A stretch of 7,322 nt of DNA from NCBI GenBank assembly GCA_003448685.1, contig DLXW01000035.1, positions 5,322-12,643 on the forward strand, in the 5' to 3' direction. Shown in pieces: positions 1 through 5,088 of the stretch. How positions within the stretch are numbered: the stretch's first letter is position 1; each line of letters opens with the position of its first letter. A program made the translations under genes and the position numbers. Origin of the DNA: Cyanothece sp. UBA12306. GTDB lineage: Bacteria > Cyanobacteriota > Cyanobacteriia > Cyanobacteriales > Microcystaceae. A model generated the notes under the pieces. That model was not told where the DNA came from. It was given only the letters and a program-made list of their open reading frames with translations, and did no database searches.

Positions 1-1309
1 CAGCTTAGACAAATTAGCTGAACATATCCATCCAACCCAATTTTTAGGCTATACAGAACCACAAACAATCGCTAAAGTAGAAGCAGTTTTAGTCGAAGGA
101 AAAGCAGTTGAAAATGCCAGCGCAGGGACAGAAGTTCAAATTGTATTGGATCAAACCCCATTCTATGGAGAGTCGGGGGGACAAATAGGCGATCGCGGTT
201 ATTTAACAGGAGATAATTTAGTTATTCGTATCGAAGATGTTCAAAAAGAATCAGGTATTTTTATTCATTTTGGACGGGTTGAACGAGGAACTATTGCAGT
301 TGAAAATAAGGTAACAGCTACTATTGATCGCGCTTGTCGTCGTCGGGTTCAAGCAAACCATACAGCAACCCATTTATTGCAAGCAGCATTAAAGAAAATA
401 GTCGATGATTCAATCTCCCAAGCAGGTTCATTAGTAGACTTTGATCGCTTGCGTTTTGACTTTAATTGTCCCCGCAGCATAAAGTTAGAAGAATTACAAG
501 AAATTGAAACTTTAATTAATACTTGGATCGCCGAAGCACACGACACCCAAGTATCAATTATGGACTTAGAAAAAGCCAAACAAAAAGGTGCGATCGCTAT
601 GTTTGGAGAGAAATATAGCGCACAAGTTCGGGTGATTGATGTTCCTGGGGTTTCCCTGGAATTGTGTGGGGGAACCCATGTTAAAAATACTGCCGAAATT
701 GGACTCTTTAAAATAATGTCTGAAAGCGGTATTTCTTCAGGAGTAAGACGTATTGAAGCAGTCGCCGGTCCGGCTGTATTAGAATACCTAAATGTGCGAG
801 AAACTGTAGTTAAAGAACTCTGCGATCGCTTTAAAATTAAACCCGAAGAAATCAGCGATCGCATTACTTCATTGCAGTCGGAACTTAAATCTACACAGAA
901 AGAATTAGAAACAGTAAAACAGGAACTTGCTGTGGCTAAATCTGATCAATTATTAAATGAAGCTGAGTCTGTTGGTTCTTTTAAAGTTTTAGTCTCAGAT
1001 ATGGGAGATCTCGACGGAAAAGCCTTACAAACCGCCGCCGAAAGATTGCAACAAAAATTAGGTGAAGCAGCCGTTATTTTAGCTTCAGTTCCCAGTGAAG
1101 GAAAAGTCATTTTGGTAGCAGCATTCAGTGAAAAAGTTCACAAACAAAAGAAACTTATGGCTGGTAAATTTATCGGGGAAATTGCTAAAATTTGTGGTGG
1201 TGGTGGTGGTGGTCGTCCCAATTTGGCTCAAGCAGGGGGACGGGATGCAAGTAAGTTACCAGAAGCTTTATTAACCGCTAAACAGCAGTTAGTAGAAAAG
1301 TTGCAATAA
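1..1309 (+). CDS. alaS: Alanine--tRNA ligase, C-terminal half (5' end outside the window)
   Basis: Alanyl-tRNA synthetase charges tRNA-Ala in the cytoplasm and hydrolyses mis-charged Ser/Gly-tRNA-Ala. The frame is open from base 2 to the TAA at 1307-1309, giving 435 visible residues. An ORF called from 146 only reflects an internal TTG, since residues before it (ending [13 protein letters not shown]) are typical AlaRS. The family is usually about 870-880 residues, so the catalytic and tRNA-recognition domains lie off the left edge. Visible parts in order are the beta-barrel segment, then the editing domain with the zinc-type motif HTATH (codons from 359) and CGGTH (codons from 665), then a coiled coil (about 839-960), then the DHHA1/C-Ala domain with the [15 protein letters not shown] signature (about 1195-1240). 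All four editing-site His/Cys residues are present, so editing should be intact. No frameshift is seen. Identification is very secure. Confidence 0.98.
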   Translation, partial: SLDKLAEHIHPTQFLGYTEPQTIAKVEAVLVEGKAVENASAGTEVQIVLDQTPFYGESGGQIGDRGYLTGDNLVIRIEDVQKESGIFIHFGRVERGTIAVENKVTATIDRACRRRVQANHTATHLLQAALKKIVDDSISQAGSLVDFDRLRFDFNCPRSIKLEELQEIETLINTWIAEAHDTQVSIMDLEKAKQKGAIAMFGEKYSAQVRVIDVPGVSLELCGGTHVKNTAEIGLFKIMSESGISSGVRRIEAVAGPAVLEYLNVRETVVKELCDRFKIKPEEISDRITSLQSELKSTQKELETVKQELAVAKSDQLLNEAESVGSFKVLVSDMGDLDGKALQTAAERLQQKLGEAAVILASVPSEGKVILVAAFSEKVHKQKKLMAGKFIGEIAKICGGGGGGRPNLAQAGGRDASKLPEALLTAKQQLVEKLQ

Positions 1310-1313
1310 CCTT

Positions 1314-1378
1314 GTAAGGTGGGCAAATTAATATTAGTAATAATTACGATAAAATGATTAAAGATTTGCCCACCCTAC
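1314..1378. repeat. Long inverted repeat after alaS, possible terminator
   Basis: The arms 1314-1328 (GTAAGGTGGGCAAAT) and 1364-1378 (ATTTGCCCACCCTAC) are complementary over 15 positions with one mismatch, and the AT-rich loop is 35 nt. The repeat starts 4 nt after the alaS stop and could mark the end of its transcript. No T-tract follows directly. GGTGGGCA/TGCCCACC palindromes are familiar as dispersed repeats in cyanobacterial intergenic DNA, so this may be a repeat element rather than a dedicated terminator. On the other strand it lies downstream of the PIN toxin gene and could serve convergent transcripts. Confidence 0.6.
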
Positions 1379-1379
1379 C

Positions 1380-1403
1380 TTTGAATGACACTTTTATTTC
1401 AGT
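1380..1403. repeat. Direct repeat flanking the toxin-antitoxin pair, copy 1
   Basis: This 24-nt segment matches 2082-2105 at 21 of 24 positions, and all three differences are C/T transitions. Looser similarity continues to 1417 against 2120. It lies just beyond the stop codon of the PIN toxin gene. Confidence 0.6.
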
Positions 1404-1414
1404 TGAAGAAACTT

Positions 1415-1819
1415 TTATATTGAAATAATCTGGATTTTCCTGACTCGGTGGATTGGTTTGGTTGATTTTTCAGTAGTAATTAGTTGATTAGCTTGAATTT
1501 GTAGGGCGGCTGCCACATGAATTGCATCCATCGCAGCTAAACCATAAGAACAGGCAATTTTTTGAGCATCCTGCATAATTTGCTCTAAGTCAGTTGCCCA
1601 GTGGATGACAGCATTAAAAAATGTTTCGTAAAATTCTGCTTCGTCTTGTTGCTTGTTAAAAGTTGCTTTAGGCAAAACTTCTAACTGAACGAAAACACTT
1701 GAAGCAAATTCTCGATTTTCATCGTTAAGAATTTGATTAGCTCTGATGCTGACTGACTGAATACCTTGAAAAGCAGAAATAAGTACACCAGAGTCTATAT
1801 ACGTCTTCTTAGGACTCAT
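1415..1819 (-). CDS. PIN-domain toxin, VapC-like ribonuclease
   Basis: This is a 134-residue protein of the PIN fold, the metal-dependent RNase family that includes VapC toxins. The first acidic residue is in YIDSGVLISAF (Asp9), followed by Glu47 (QLEVLPKA) and Asp98 in the GLAAMDAIHVAAAL motif. The usual final acidic position reads ITTEKSTKPIHRV, with Glu117 where many VapCs have Asp. Length matches the family (about 130). I chose the ATG at 1817-1819 because a GAGGTG Shine-Dalgarno lies about 8 nt before it. An upstream in-frame TTG at 1855 would add 12 unlikely residues. The start overlaps the end of the antitoxin gene by 11 nt, so the pair is probably translationally coupled. RNase activity and RNA target are inferred from the family, not shown here. 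Confidence 0.87.
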   Translation of the reverse strand: MSPKKTYIDSGVLISAFQGIQSVSIRANQILNDENREFASSVFVQLEVLPKATFNKQQDEAEFYETFFNAVIHWATDLEQIMQDAQKIACSYGLAAMDAIHVAAALQIQANQLITTEKSTKPIHRVRKIQIISI

Positions 1820-2069
1820 GAAACCCACCTCGACGTGCAGCAAGTTCAATTTCAATTTCGTCTTCGTTTAGGAGTTGTAAACCAGAGGTGATCGCTCGTT
1901 GTCGAATTTCCCATAATTTTTTAGCTAAGGGAGTTTTTGGCGCAAAATCAGATTCGGGAGTGGTTGTTTCTGACTCATATTTGAGTAGTTCAACAAATTC
2001 CAAGACTTTTTGCTGTTTTTCCGGTGTAAGTTCTCGCCACTGTTCAAGTAGTTTTTCTTCTTTACCCAT
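1809..2069 (-). CDS. VapB-like antitoxin, DUF2281-type N-terminus
   Basis: This 86-residue, highly charged protein is the upstream partner of the PIN toxin. Residues about 8-30 (WRELTPEKQQKVLEFVELL) resemble the DUF2281 helix found in many cyanobacterial antitoxins. The C-terminal half, with LAKKLWEIRQRAI, then SGLQLLNEDEIEIELAARRGG, resembles the toxin-wrapping tails of antitoxins paired with PIN proteins. The ATG at 2067-2069 has a modest GTGAG ribosome site about 8 nt upstream. Antitoxin-first order and the 11-nt overlap with the next gene are typical of type II modules. Such antitoxins usually bind and autoregulate their own promoter. The region upstream of the start holds the second copy of the flanking repeat, which could include an operator, but I see no clear -35/-10 pair. 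The exact antitoxin family is less sure than its role. Confidence 0.82.
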   Translation of the reverse strand: MGKEEKLLEQWRELTPEKQQKVLEFVELLKYESETTTPESDFAPKTPLAKKLWEIRQRAITSGLQLLNEDEIEIELAARRGGFHES

Positions 2070-2081
2070 AAATATCTCACT

Positions 2082-2105
2082 TTTGAATGATATTTTTATT
2101 TTAGT
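2082..2105. repeat. Direct repeat flanking the toxin-antitoxin pair, copy 2
   Basis: This is the partner of 1380-1403 (21 of 24 identical, same orientation). It lies 13 nt upstream of the antitoxin start codon, so it occupies the likely promoter/operator of the module. Confidence 0.6.
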
Positions 2106-2164
2106 GGTATAAACTGTTTAGGTTAGGTTTCCTCCCTGAAACAAACCGAAAAGTTAGTTATCTA

Positions 2165-2644
2165 TTAATTTTTTTTGTTTTTAGGAAAATAAGTTCTACT
2201 GGACTCAACTCCTTTTTCTTTTATAGTTCCTTTTGATTTAATACAAATGAATATATGGAAACTAAATGTTATCAACAGAATGAAACTAAATATTATTACC
2301 GAGGATAGATTTAACCAATGGAATGTATATCCCCAAACAATAGACATAAAAATGCCTATATGACAGGTAAAAATAAACAATGAAAGAATTGCCTCATTGA
2401 CAAACTTAATTGAGAAAATTGGAGATCTAGCAAAACTATGTTGATCGCCTAATTCTCCAAATAAATTTTTTATTACTATGGGATCTTTAATAATTTCTTC
2501 TCTTGTAAATTTGATAAATCTTGAATGTATTTCATGTGCATAGTCTAATTTTTTTATAGATATTAAGATAAATATTCCTGTTAAGTCAATAAGACAAATC
2601 CATATAATTAGAGCTATTCGAGTCACATTATGATATATTTTCAA
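2165..2644 (-). pseudogene. Membrane protein, C-terminal part of a gene split by a likely frameshift
   Basis: This reading frame encodes up to 159 residues with three hydrophobic segments (about residues 7-31, 80-105 and 112-137) and a charged loop between the first and second. The tail is Lys-rich (KNKKN). Its only possible starts are TTG at 2644 or GTG at 2626. Neither has a Shine-Dalgarno, and a stop lies two codons upstream of the TTG in the same frame. It overlaps the end of the 2628-2840 frame by 17 nt. Joining the two frames inside that overlap would give one protein of about 225 residues with four transmembrane helices, which is why I read this as the second half of one broken gene. 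I recognise no family. The base composition is much richer in A/T than alaS or cbiA. Two separate, translationally coupled genes remain possible. Confidence 0.55.
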
Positions 2645-2840
2645 GGTTTATATCTTTTACAAGATTAGTAATTGCAGTGAGACTACCAAAAACCACTGTA
2701 AAAAAAAATGCTAAATAAGTTGCTCTTAAGTTCTCTAAATGCCTTATATGAAAAGAAGAATCTTTAAATTGATCTATATAAAAAGAAATAATTCTTTCGT
2801 TTGATTTGAGATAATAAGTATTATCAGAATTTTCTATCAT
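2628..2840 (-). pseudogene. Membrane protein, N-terminal part of the same split gene
   Basis: This 70-residue frame begins at the ATG at 2838-2840 (MIENSDNTYYLK). It has a charged amphipathic stretch to about residue 40, then one hydrophobic helix (ATYLAFFFTVVFGSLTAI, about 41-58), and stops at TAA 2628-2630. Ending soon after a single helix, with a further three-helix frame starting in the overlap, suggests truncation by a 1-nt indel between about 2630 and 2653. A +1 shift would join the frames. No Shine-Dalgarno is visible before the ATG. The layout of a soluble N-terminal helix followed by paired membrane helices is common in small bacterial membrane proteins of unknown function. I assign no function. 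A sequencing error could also produce the split. Confidence 0.5.
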
Positions 2841-2861
2841 TGCTTTAAAAAATATTAATAA

Positions 2862-2990
2862 TTATGAATATCTAAATTGTATCTTGATTAAAACTCGATA
2901 AATCATCGGAAAATAGGGGATATCTCGAAGATCAGCAATACATTCTTGCTCTTCTTCGCTGTCACAGATATTAATATGATAGTTTTTCAA
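2862..2990 (-). pseudogene. Decayed HicB-family antitoxin, N-terminal remnant
   Basis: Reading the - strand from 2990 gives 42 residues beginning LKNYHINICDSEEEQECIAD and then LRDIPYF before a stop at 2862-2864. This resembles the start of cyanobacterial HicB-type antitoxins as I know them, roughly MKNYHINIFYSEEDEGYIADIPDL. The expected ATG is TTG here. The family's following segment (a Cys-Ser-Ala-Phe-Gly run and an EEAL helix) is missing, and the total is well below the usual 70 or so residues. No HicA toxin is recognisable upstream. I read it as a dead fragment. A short functional peptide is possible but there is no ribosome site to support it. Confidence 0.5.
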
Positions 2991-3150
2991 TTGAAATATC
3001 GATGGTAACAAAGAAAACACAAAATTTTGCTAGAAATATCAAGCTAAAAATACTATAAAATGATATACTGTGGCACTGAGCGTTCGTATGTTTACAAATT
3101 CAGCTAAAAAGAATATAGCAAAAATCCTTGTCTAATGGGCTTTTTAAGTA
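2991..3150. other. AT-rich non-coding stretch with a weak promoter-like pair
   Basis: No gene is supported here. TTGCTA at 3027-3032 and TACTAT at 3051-3056, 18 nt apart, resemble a weak sigma-70 promoter on the + strand, but in DNA this rich in A/T such matches are expected by chance. A hicA gene would be expected about here for the HicB remnant, and I could not find one in the frames I read. Confidence 0.3.
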
Positions 3151-3182
3151 TTTTTGCTTTTTGCCTTTTGACTTTTGCCTTG
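3151..3182. repeat. Short tandem TTTTGCC/TTTTGAC repeats
   Basis: Four degenerate units run in tandem (TTTTTGC, TTTTTGCC, TTTTGAC, TTTTGCC). Tracts of this heptamer are common in cyanobacterial intergenic DNA, usually ahead of genes. Confidence 0.65.
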
Positions 3183-3198
3183 CGTGCAGCGCTATAAA
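3168..3198 (+). promoter_or_regulatory. Candidate cbiA promoter
   Basis: TTGACT (3168-3173, five of six to consensus) comes from one unit of the heptamer repeat, and TATAAA (3193-3198, five of six) lies 19 nt further on. Transcription would start near 3205, leaving a leader of only about 20 nt before the GTG at 3224. The spacing is longer than ideal, so this is moderate support only. No cobalamin riboswitch is visible upstream of the gene. Confidence 0.4.
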
Positions 3199-3223
3199 TA
3201 ATTGCAAATAGAATAATAAAACA

Positions 3224-4615
3224 GTGGCATTAATTATTGCAGGAGAGCGTAGTGGTGTAGGAAAAACAACCATCACTCTAGCACTATTATCATTTTTAGT
3301 ATCCCAAAAAGATCGAGTCCAATCGTTTAAAGTAGGCCCCGATTATATCGATCCCATGTTTCATACTGCCATTACTGGTCGTCCCTGTCGCAATTTAGAC
3401 CCTATTCTCACCTCCGAAAGCTACATTCAATCATGTTTTACTCAACATTGTCAAAACGTTGACTATGCGTTAGTAGAAGGGGTAATGGGTTTATTTGATG
3501 GCATTCCCTTTCGGAAGTCAGAAGTTAGGGATATATTAGATGAAACAAATTTATACTACGGAAGTACAGCACATATTGCTCAGATTCTAGATATTCCGGT
3601 GGTTTTGGTGATTGATTGTTCTCGCTTATCAGGCTCAGTAGCAGCGATCGCCCATGGTTATATTTCCCTCGAGCCTAACATTAAGATCATCGGCGTAATC
3701 TTAAATCGGGTAGGTAGCGATCGCCATTTACAACTCCTGCAACAGTCCCTAAATTCCGTCAAAATTCCCATTTTAGGAACCCTATTCCGTCAAGATTTCC
3801 TAAAAATTCGCGATCGCCATCTCGGTTTAGTTCCCACCACAGAACTAACCCACCTAAAAAAGTTATTCGAGCAATTAGCTAATATAGCTCAAACCAGTTT
3901 TAATTGGGATATTCTCCTTCCTCTCCTCATTCCATCAGCTAATCAACCTTTTATCCCATCAACCGATCAACCGATCAACCCATCACCCATCAGAATAGGA
4001 ATAGCTAAAGATCGCGCTTTCAATTTTTACTACCAAGACAACCTAGATATTCTGCAAAACTTAGGTGCAGAACTTGTTCCTTGGAGTCCAATAGCTGATA
4101 AAAAATTACCCAAAAACCTCCATGGACTGTACTTTGGCGGGGGATTTCCCGAAGTTTTTGCCCAGGAACTGTCGAGTAATCAACAAGCCATCAAGTCGGT
4201 TAAAACAGTAATTATGGAAGGAATACCAACCTATGCTGAATGTGGTGGCTTAATGTATTTATGTGAACAGCTAATCGATTTTAAATCTCAAAAATGGCCG
4301 ATGGTAGGAATCTTACCAACAACTGCTATCATGAGTTCCCGACTAACCTTAGGCTATCGTCAAGCAACTGCACTCAAAAATAGTCCTTTATTAAACTTCA
4401 AAGACAAGGTTTGGGGTCACGAATTTCATCGATCCGAGTTAACCAGATCCTCAACGGAACCTTTATTTTCTTTAAAAAGCTCCTATTATCAATATAATAA
4501 CCAAAATGAAGGATGGAACCCCTATCAAGTTCATGCTTCTTATCTACATCTTCATTTTGGAGGCTTTCCCTCAGTTGCCCAAAAATTTTTAAGTCACTGC
4601 CTTGATTTTTTTTAG
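3224..4615 (+). CDS. cbiA: Cobyrinate a,c-diamide synthase
   Basis: This enzyme (CobB/CbiA family) uses glutamine and ATP to amidate the a and c side chains of cobyrinate, an early corrin-ring step of cobalamin synthesis in the cytoplasm. At 463 residues it is full length. The N-terminal dethiobiotin-synthetase-like domain has the P-loop GERSGVGKTT (residues 7-16), the KVGPDYIDPMFH motif (36-47) and VEGVMGLFDG (84-93). The C-terminal class I glutaminase domain has GLYFGGGFPE (301-310), the nucleophile Cys340 in YAECGGLMYL, and the terminal SYLHLHFGG with the likely catalytic His442. The start is a GTG that places the P-loop where the family has it. The only in-frame stop upstream is a TAG at 3209-3211, and there is no good Shine-Dalgarno. 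The interdomain linker (about 237-255) is low-complexity and encoded by short tandem repeats. No other cobalamin gene is in the window. The name cobB is equally used. Confidence 0.95.
   Translation: MALIIAGERSGVGKTTITLALLSFLVSQKDRVQSFKVGPDYIDPMFHTAITGRPCRNLDPILTSESYIQSCFTQHCQNVDYALVEGVMGLFDGIPFRKSEVRDILDETNLYYGSTAHIAQILDIPVVLVIDCSRLSGSVAAIAHGYISLEPNIKIIGVILNRVGSDRHLQLLQQSLNSVKIPILGTLFRQDFLKIRDRHLGLVPTTELTHLKKLFEQLANIAQTSFNWDILLPLLIPSANQPFIPSTDQPINPSPIRIGIAKDRAFNFYYQDNLDILQNLGAELVPWSPIADKKLPKNLHGLYFGGGFPEVFAQELSSNQQAIKSVKTVIMEGIPTYAECGGLMYLCEQLIDFKSQKWPMVGILPTTAIMSSRLTLGYRQATALKNSPLLNFKDKVWGHEFHRSELTRSSTEPLFSLKSSYYQYNNQNEGWNPYQVHASYLHLHFGGFPSVAQKFLSHCLDFF
3956..3992 (+). repeat. Tandem short repeats inside the cbiA linker
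   Basis: The units CAACCGAT, CAACCGAT, CAACCCAT and CACCCAT run head to tail within the coding sequence. A further CCATCA lies at 3932-3937. They encode a Pro/Ser/Gln/Asp-rich stretch between the two enzyme domains. The last unit is 7 nt rather than 8, but the reading frame stays intact to the glutaminase domain. Confidence 0.7.
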
Positions 4616-4671
4616 ATGGATAGGTTATGCTAAACAAAGTTAAATTTTTAGATAAACCGCTTAGGAAATAA

Positions 4672-4720
4672 AGGAGGTGATGCCCATGACAGATAGTAGT
4701 AGTAAAATCATGGGTCTCCT
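4672..4720 (+). promoter_or_regulatory. Hairpin covering the Shine-Dalgarno and start codon of the short ORF
   Basis: AGGAG (4672-4676) pairs with CTCCT (4716-4720), and GCCCATGA (4682-4689) pairs with TCATGGGT (4708-4715). A 5-nt bulge (4677-4681) and an 18-nt loop complete the hairpin. The start codon 4686-4688 is fully inside the stem. The 3' arm 4712-4720 is the same strand used by the long helix P1 with 4822-4830, so the two folds exclude each other. Confidence 0.5.
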
Positions 4721-4760
4721 GGTTGAAGTTAGCCGGCTGTGTGCCGGGGCTGTTCTCTAG
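4686..4760 (+). CDS. Possible 24-residue peptide with a very strong ribosome site
   Basis: The ATG at 4686 opens a 24-codon frame (MTDSSSKIMGLL..., ending LCAGAVL) that stops at TAG 4758-4760 with a second TAG immediately after. The Shine-Dalgarno AAAGGAGGTGAT (4670-4681) matches the complement of the usual bacterial 16S rRNA 3' end over 12 nt, and GGAGG sits 8 nt before the ATG, the best ribosome site in the window. The peptide has a hydrophilic Ser-rich start and a hydrophobic second half, and matches nothing I recognise. The coding region also supplies one strand of helix P1 and the whole first hairpin, so base choice seems driven by RNA structure. It may be a leader peptide, a small membrane-associated peptide, or a frame whose translation only serves regulation. 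An in-frame ATG at codon 9 lies in the opposite arm of the start-codon hairpin. Confidence 0.4.
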   Translation: MTDSSSKIMGLLVEVSRLCAGAVL

Positions 4761-4843
4761 TAGTCAGTTGCCCTATACCGTAACTGTTGCTGGTGTTCCT
4801 TCCGGCAGTTAGGTTTCAATCAGAAGACCCCTTAACCCAAAAA

Positions 4844-4910
4844 ACCGCTCTCCATTTTGGTATTACTTCATGTTAATCGATACCATTGTCGAGGGCGGTC
4901 AATTCTTTTA
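4844..4910 (+). terminator. Terminator-like hairpin ending the candidate RNA
   Basis: ACCGCTCTC (4844-4852) pairs with GAGGGCGGT (4891-4899) over 9 positions including one G-U. Inside it, TGGTAT (4858-4863) pairs with ATACCA (4880-4885). A T-rich tail (CAATTCTTTTA) follows. An A-run (4839-4844) precedes it, so it might also act on the other strand. The loop is large for a classical terminator, so this is a moderate call. Confidence 0.45.
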
Positions 4911-5041
4911 GGATTGCTTTCTTAGGTATAATTTTTAAGTGTAGTTCACCGACTCCTTCGTTGCTGGATTTATCCAAGCCTTAACCATATCCCAAAAAGT
5001 TCCCATCTTCATAAAACTTATAAGATAAACTTGAGGGCGGC
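4911..5041. other. Intergenic stretch upstream of the porin promoter
   Basis: No gene is supported. TATAAT occurs at 4927-4932 but lacks a good -35 box at the right distance. A small hairpin lies at 4963-4979 (GCTGGAT with ATCCAAGC, one bulged A). GAGGGCGG (5033-5040) repeats the terminator arm at 4891-4898. The porin promoter follows directly. Confidence 0.3.
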
Positions 5042-5088
5042 AAAAAAAATTTTTATACCCCTTGCTATTTTAAAAAGGTGTGTATAAT
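5042..5088 (+). promoter_or_regulatory. Promoter of the porin gene
   Basis: TTGCTA (5062-5067) and a perfect TATAAT (5083-5088) are 15 nt apart, somewhat short. An A8T5 tract (5042-5054) just upstream could bend DNA or act as an UP-like element. Transcription would begin near 5095, giving a leader of about 60 nt. The leader can form a small hairpin at 5103-5121 (GACT/AGTC outer stem) and has a GAGGA ribosome site at 5139-5143, 10 nt before the ATG. No clear Fur box was seen. Confidence 0.5.

Larger units (their letters stand above)
4670..4910 (+). ncRNA. Candidate structured RNA of unknown family with alternative helices
   Basis: A GC-rich island in AT-rich intergenic DNA folds by eye into a long helix P1 that closes a four-way junction. 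GGGTCTCCTGGTTGAA (4712-4727) pairs with TTCAATCAGAAGACCC (4815-4830), with one C-A mismatch and one G-U pair, and three more G-U pairs can extend it to 4730/4812. P1 encloses three hairpins. They are 4733-4747 (CCGGC/GCCGG, 5-nt loop), 4765-4786 (CAGTTGC/GTAACTG, 8-nt loop) and 4788-4807 (TGCTGG/CCGGCA, 8-nt loop). Most of the wobble pairs are G-U only if the + strand is transcribed, which gives the direction. Upstream, 4672-4720 forms a competing hairpin over the ribosome site of a short ORF, and a terminator-like hairpin follows at 4844-4899. It could be a leader element, a small regulatory RNA or a dual-function RNA. I know no named family with this form. Confidence 0.5.

Noticed and set aside
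349..864. Long - strand ORF inside alaS (171 codons).
   Set aside because: Shadow of alaS. The product shows no domain or signal and the + strand protein is unmistakable.
1195..1214. GGT-repeat run in alaS that looks like a microsatellite.
   Set aside because: It encodes the six-glycine motif that is normal in the AlaRS C-terminal domain.
1888..2112. + strand ORF of 74 codons over the antitoxin gene.
   Set aside because: Ser-rich shadow of the antitoxin. The - strand pair has family motifs and coupled starts.
2121..2147. Small hairpin GGTT-AG-GTTTC / GAAAC-A-AACC between the antitoxin and the membrane-protein gene, considered as a terminator for the latter.
   Set aside because: The stem is interrupted and no T-tract follows it on the - strand. 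It is too weak to annotate.
4398..4637. - strand ORF across the end of cbiA.
   Set aside because: It overlaps the conserved glutaminase C-terminus and has no recognisable features.
4764..4835. After the doubled TAG the short-ORF frame stays open for 23 codons and reads Cys/aromatic-rich (YRNCCWCSFRQLGF), hinting at stop readthrough.
   Set aside because: The segment is already explained by the two hairpins and the 3' strand of the long helix. Two consecutive stops make readthrough unlikely.
4811..4835. GTTTCAATC at 4813-4821 resembles the start of cyanobacterial CRISPR repeats.
   Set aside because: It occurs once, with no spacer-repeat periodicity and no cas gene. It belongs to the 3' strand of the junction helix.
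4640..4910. The element could be a known cyanobacterial class such as the glutamine riboswitch (glnA / Downstream-peptide), a cobalamin riboswitch, Yfr1, tmRNA, SRP RNA or RNase P RNA.
   Set aside because: I could not find the consensus sequences I know for any of these. A short ORF downstream is shared with the Downstream-peptide class, but its aptamer motif is absent.
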